5,194 nt of DNA from JAQVUB01 sp033809415 (lineage in GTDB: Bacteria > Verrucomicrobiota > Lentisphaeria > Oligosphaerales > Oligosphaeraceae): assembly GCA_033809415.1 (NCBI GenBank), contig JAPXLT010000324.1:1-5194 (forward strand). The letters are read 5' to 3'. A model generated the notes under the pieces. That model did no database searches. It was not told where the DNA came from and was given only the letters and a program-made list of their open reading frames with translations. Both the position numbers and the translations under genes were made by a program. Of the stretch, positions 5,165 to 5,194 are shown piece by piece (the stretch's first letter is position 1; every line of letters starts with the position of its first letter).

Positions 5165-5194
5165 CCCCGCACCCCGCACCCCGCACCCCGCACC
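5165..5194. repeat. Tandem 7-bp repeat CCCCGCA (continues past right edge)
   Basis: Four exact CCCCGCA units at 5165, 5172, 5179 and 5186 are followed by CC at the window end, so the array may continue. It directly follows the GGAC array with only about ten bases between. The left-hand spacer at 2285-2351 holds a degenerate version of the same pairing. Confidence 0.9.

Noticed and set aside
5075..5194. CRISPR-like array
   Set aside because: Units are 7-12 bp and contiguous, with no unique 25-40 nt spacers and no cas genes; these are microsatellites.

Overview
The window comes from a draft bacterial scaffold (ten Ns at 500-509). All recognisable protein genes lie on the minus strand, so transcription runs from right to left. 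Family-level features (cobalt-type ECF transporter with a CbiM-PDGLE fusion, zinc-ribbon coiled-coil protein of the CT398/DUF164 type, GT4 glycosyltransferase) and spacers full of short GTCC/GGAC and GCAC microsatellite tracts resemble anaerobic members of the PVC group (Lentisphaerota/Kiritimatiellota-like). That placement is an inference from gene style, not proven.

Right half (2406-5040): a compact three-gene operon, cbiM(-N fusion) -> cbiQ -> cbiO. The two junctions are both ATGA stop/start overlaps, the hallmark of translational coupling. Together the genes encode a complete energy-coupling-factor importer for Co2+ (or Ni2+): the metal-binding S component CbiM with a fused CbiN-like PDGLE domain, the transmembrane coupling protein CbiQ, and the ATPase CbiO. 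No cobalamin riboswitch is visible in the 154 nt available upstream; that stretch is tandem repeats.

Left half (324-2161): a second minus-strand unit with a GT4 glycosyltransferase followed 28-34 nt later by a zinc-ribbon coiled-coil protein. A good sigma70-type promoter (TTGACA, 16 nt, TATCTT) sits just ahead of the glycosyltransferase, with a perfect 10-bp palindrome abutting its -35. The zinc-ribbon gene is interrupted by the N gap. The frame changes across the gap, so the gap has hidden an unknown number of bases, and the apparent ORF running to 268 ends in an artefactual out-of-frame tail.

Far left (1-323): no protein gene. On the minus strand, 103->1 looks like the 5' end of a bacterial group II intron, inserted 4 nt after a 7-bp GC-rich hairpin in the manner of group IIC introns; the rest would lie beyond the window edge. 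Between it and the zinc-ribbon gene are one copy of a 34-nt hairpin repeat and a 9-bp tandem repeat.

The most unusual structure is the spacer DNA. A 34-nt hairpin repeat occurs twice in inverted orientation (223-256 and 2384-2417, 33/34 identical), bracketing the glycosyltransferase/zinc-ribbon unit. The right copy supplies the last three codons and stop of cbiO. Next to each copy, on the inner side, lies a GTCC-type tract. Two spacers additionally carry a GTGC/GCAC tract beside their GGAC tract, suggesting a recurring modular intergenic element.
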